Positions 33,564-33,866 of a DNA stretch of 33,866 nt are shown piece by piece. The DNA lies in NCBI GenBank assembly GCA_964613035.1, contig CAZTFQ010000016.1:1-33866 (forward strand), in the 5' to 3' direction. Within the stretch, counting starts at the first letter, position 1; each line of letters starts with the position of its first letter. Under the pieces are notes generated by a model. The model saw only the letters and a list, made by a program, of their open reading frames with translations. It was not told where the DNA came from and searched no databases. Both the position numbers and the translations under genes were made by a program. This stretch comes from CAVIQK01 sp964613035 (lineage in GTDB: Bacteria; Bacillota; Clostridia; Christensenellales; DTU072).

Positions 33564-33866
33564 AAGATGATGTTTTCATAGACGCGCGTCTCCCTGTTAT
33601 ATGTAATACGATAGGTCGGTTGCGTTAATTAATCAATGAGAAGATGTTTTTACTTATATACAATTTAATTATATCTGGAAAACACATAGAAGTCAATAGC
33701 AAATATCGTGATATTTTAAAAATTACGATAAAAACAGATTTATTATTGAAAAAAATCCGGTAAGACACATCCGCATAGATGTGATATACAGACGTTTTAA
33801 TGTTATCATAGAAAAAGCCGTTTTCGCATAATAAAAAAGCCGTTTTTTGATATTGGATATTTTGTC
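33564..33866. other. AT-rich right end without a recognisable gene
   Basis: I see no plausible reading frame here. It holds a 12-bp perfect palindrome (33580-33591, AGACGCGCGTCT), a small hairpin CACATC/GATGTG (33766-33783), and two copies of AAAAAGCCGTTTT at 33812-33824 and 33834-33846, start-to-start 22 bp. Confidence 0.5.
33812..33846. repeat. Two direct copies of AAAAAGCCGTTTT
   Basis: Copies at 33812-33824 and 33834-33846 are identical over 13 bp. The 22-bp periodicity (about two helical turns) suggests a protein-binding array, but each copy can also fold as an A/T stem around GCCG. Confidence 0.6.

Noticed and set aside
33580..33591. Perfect palindrome AGACGCGCGTCT as an attachment or resolution site
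   Set aside because: A single 12-bp palindrome without a nearby recombinase gene is not enough evidence.

Overview
The window reads as chromosome of a Gram-positive, probably anaerobic Clostridia-type bacterium (Bacillota). The reasons are lipoprotein and Sec signal peptides followed by giant secreted repeat proteins, a housekeeping run metG-tatD-(radical SAM)-rsmA like the metS-tatD-rsmA neighbourhood of Bacillota, AGGAGG-type ribosome sites on several genes, and a SpoIIQ-like M23 protein. The exact taxon cannot be fixed from the sequence. MAG-type gut Clostridia (for example Christensenellales-like lineages) are a plausible guess only. No rRNA, tRNA, IS element or CRISPR array was seen.

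Region 1 (1-24376) is a surface/adhesin locus, all on the + strand. It holds a small lipoprotein (24-788), a 770-aa secreted protein with a C-terminal membrane segment (924-3236), a lipoprotein with Ig-like and BspA-type leucine-rich repeats 5 bp behind it (3242-4450), then one uninterrupted 6514-codon gene (4783-24327). The giant protein is built from recurring GLUG-like beta-helix modules, MBG/YDG-type Ig-like domains, a Trp/Tyr-rich unassigned domain, and short inserts sharing an (I/V/L)-G-(S/T) motif. Its upstream region carries three helically phased copies of an 11-bp element beside a candidate promoter, and a hairpin just ahead of the start codon. Each transcription unit ends in a hairpin terminator.

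Region 2 (24383-31127) is housekeeping. A good extended -10 promoter drives metG, tatD (1-bp overlap with metG) and a TatD-linked radical SAM gene (1-bp gap). Then come rsmA, a convergent unknown gene whose 3' end overlaps rsmA by 14 bp, a divergent membrane-anchored M23 peptidase with a proline-rich linker, and a convergent TtcA-like tRNA thiolation gene. The last two share a bidirectional terminator. The TtcA-like gene and the 770-aa gene both appear to start translation at or within 2 nt of the predicted transcription start (leaderless).

Region 3 (about 31130-33866) is clearly more AT-rich. It holds a two-gene minus-strand operon: a membrane-anchored unknown protein and a secreted papain/C39-like cysteine peptidase. 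A 13-base poly-C tract and a long hairpin lie between this operon and the TtcA-like gene. The last 410 bp have no gene but contain several small hairpins and repeats.
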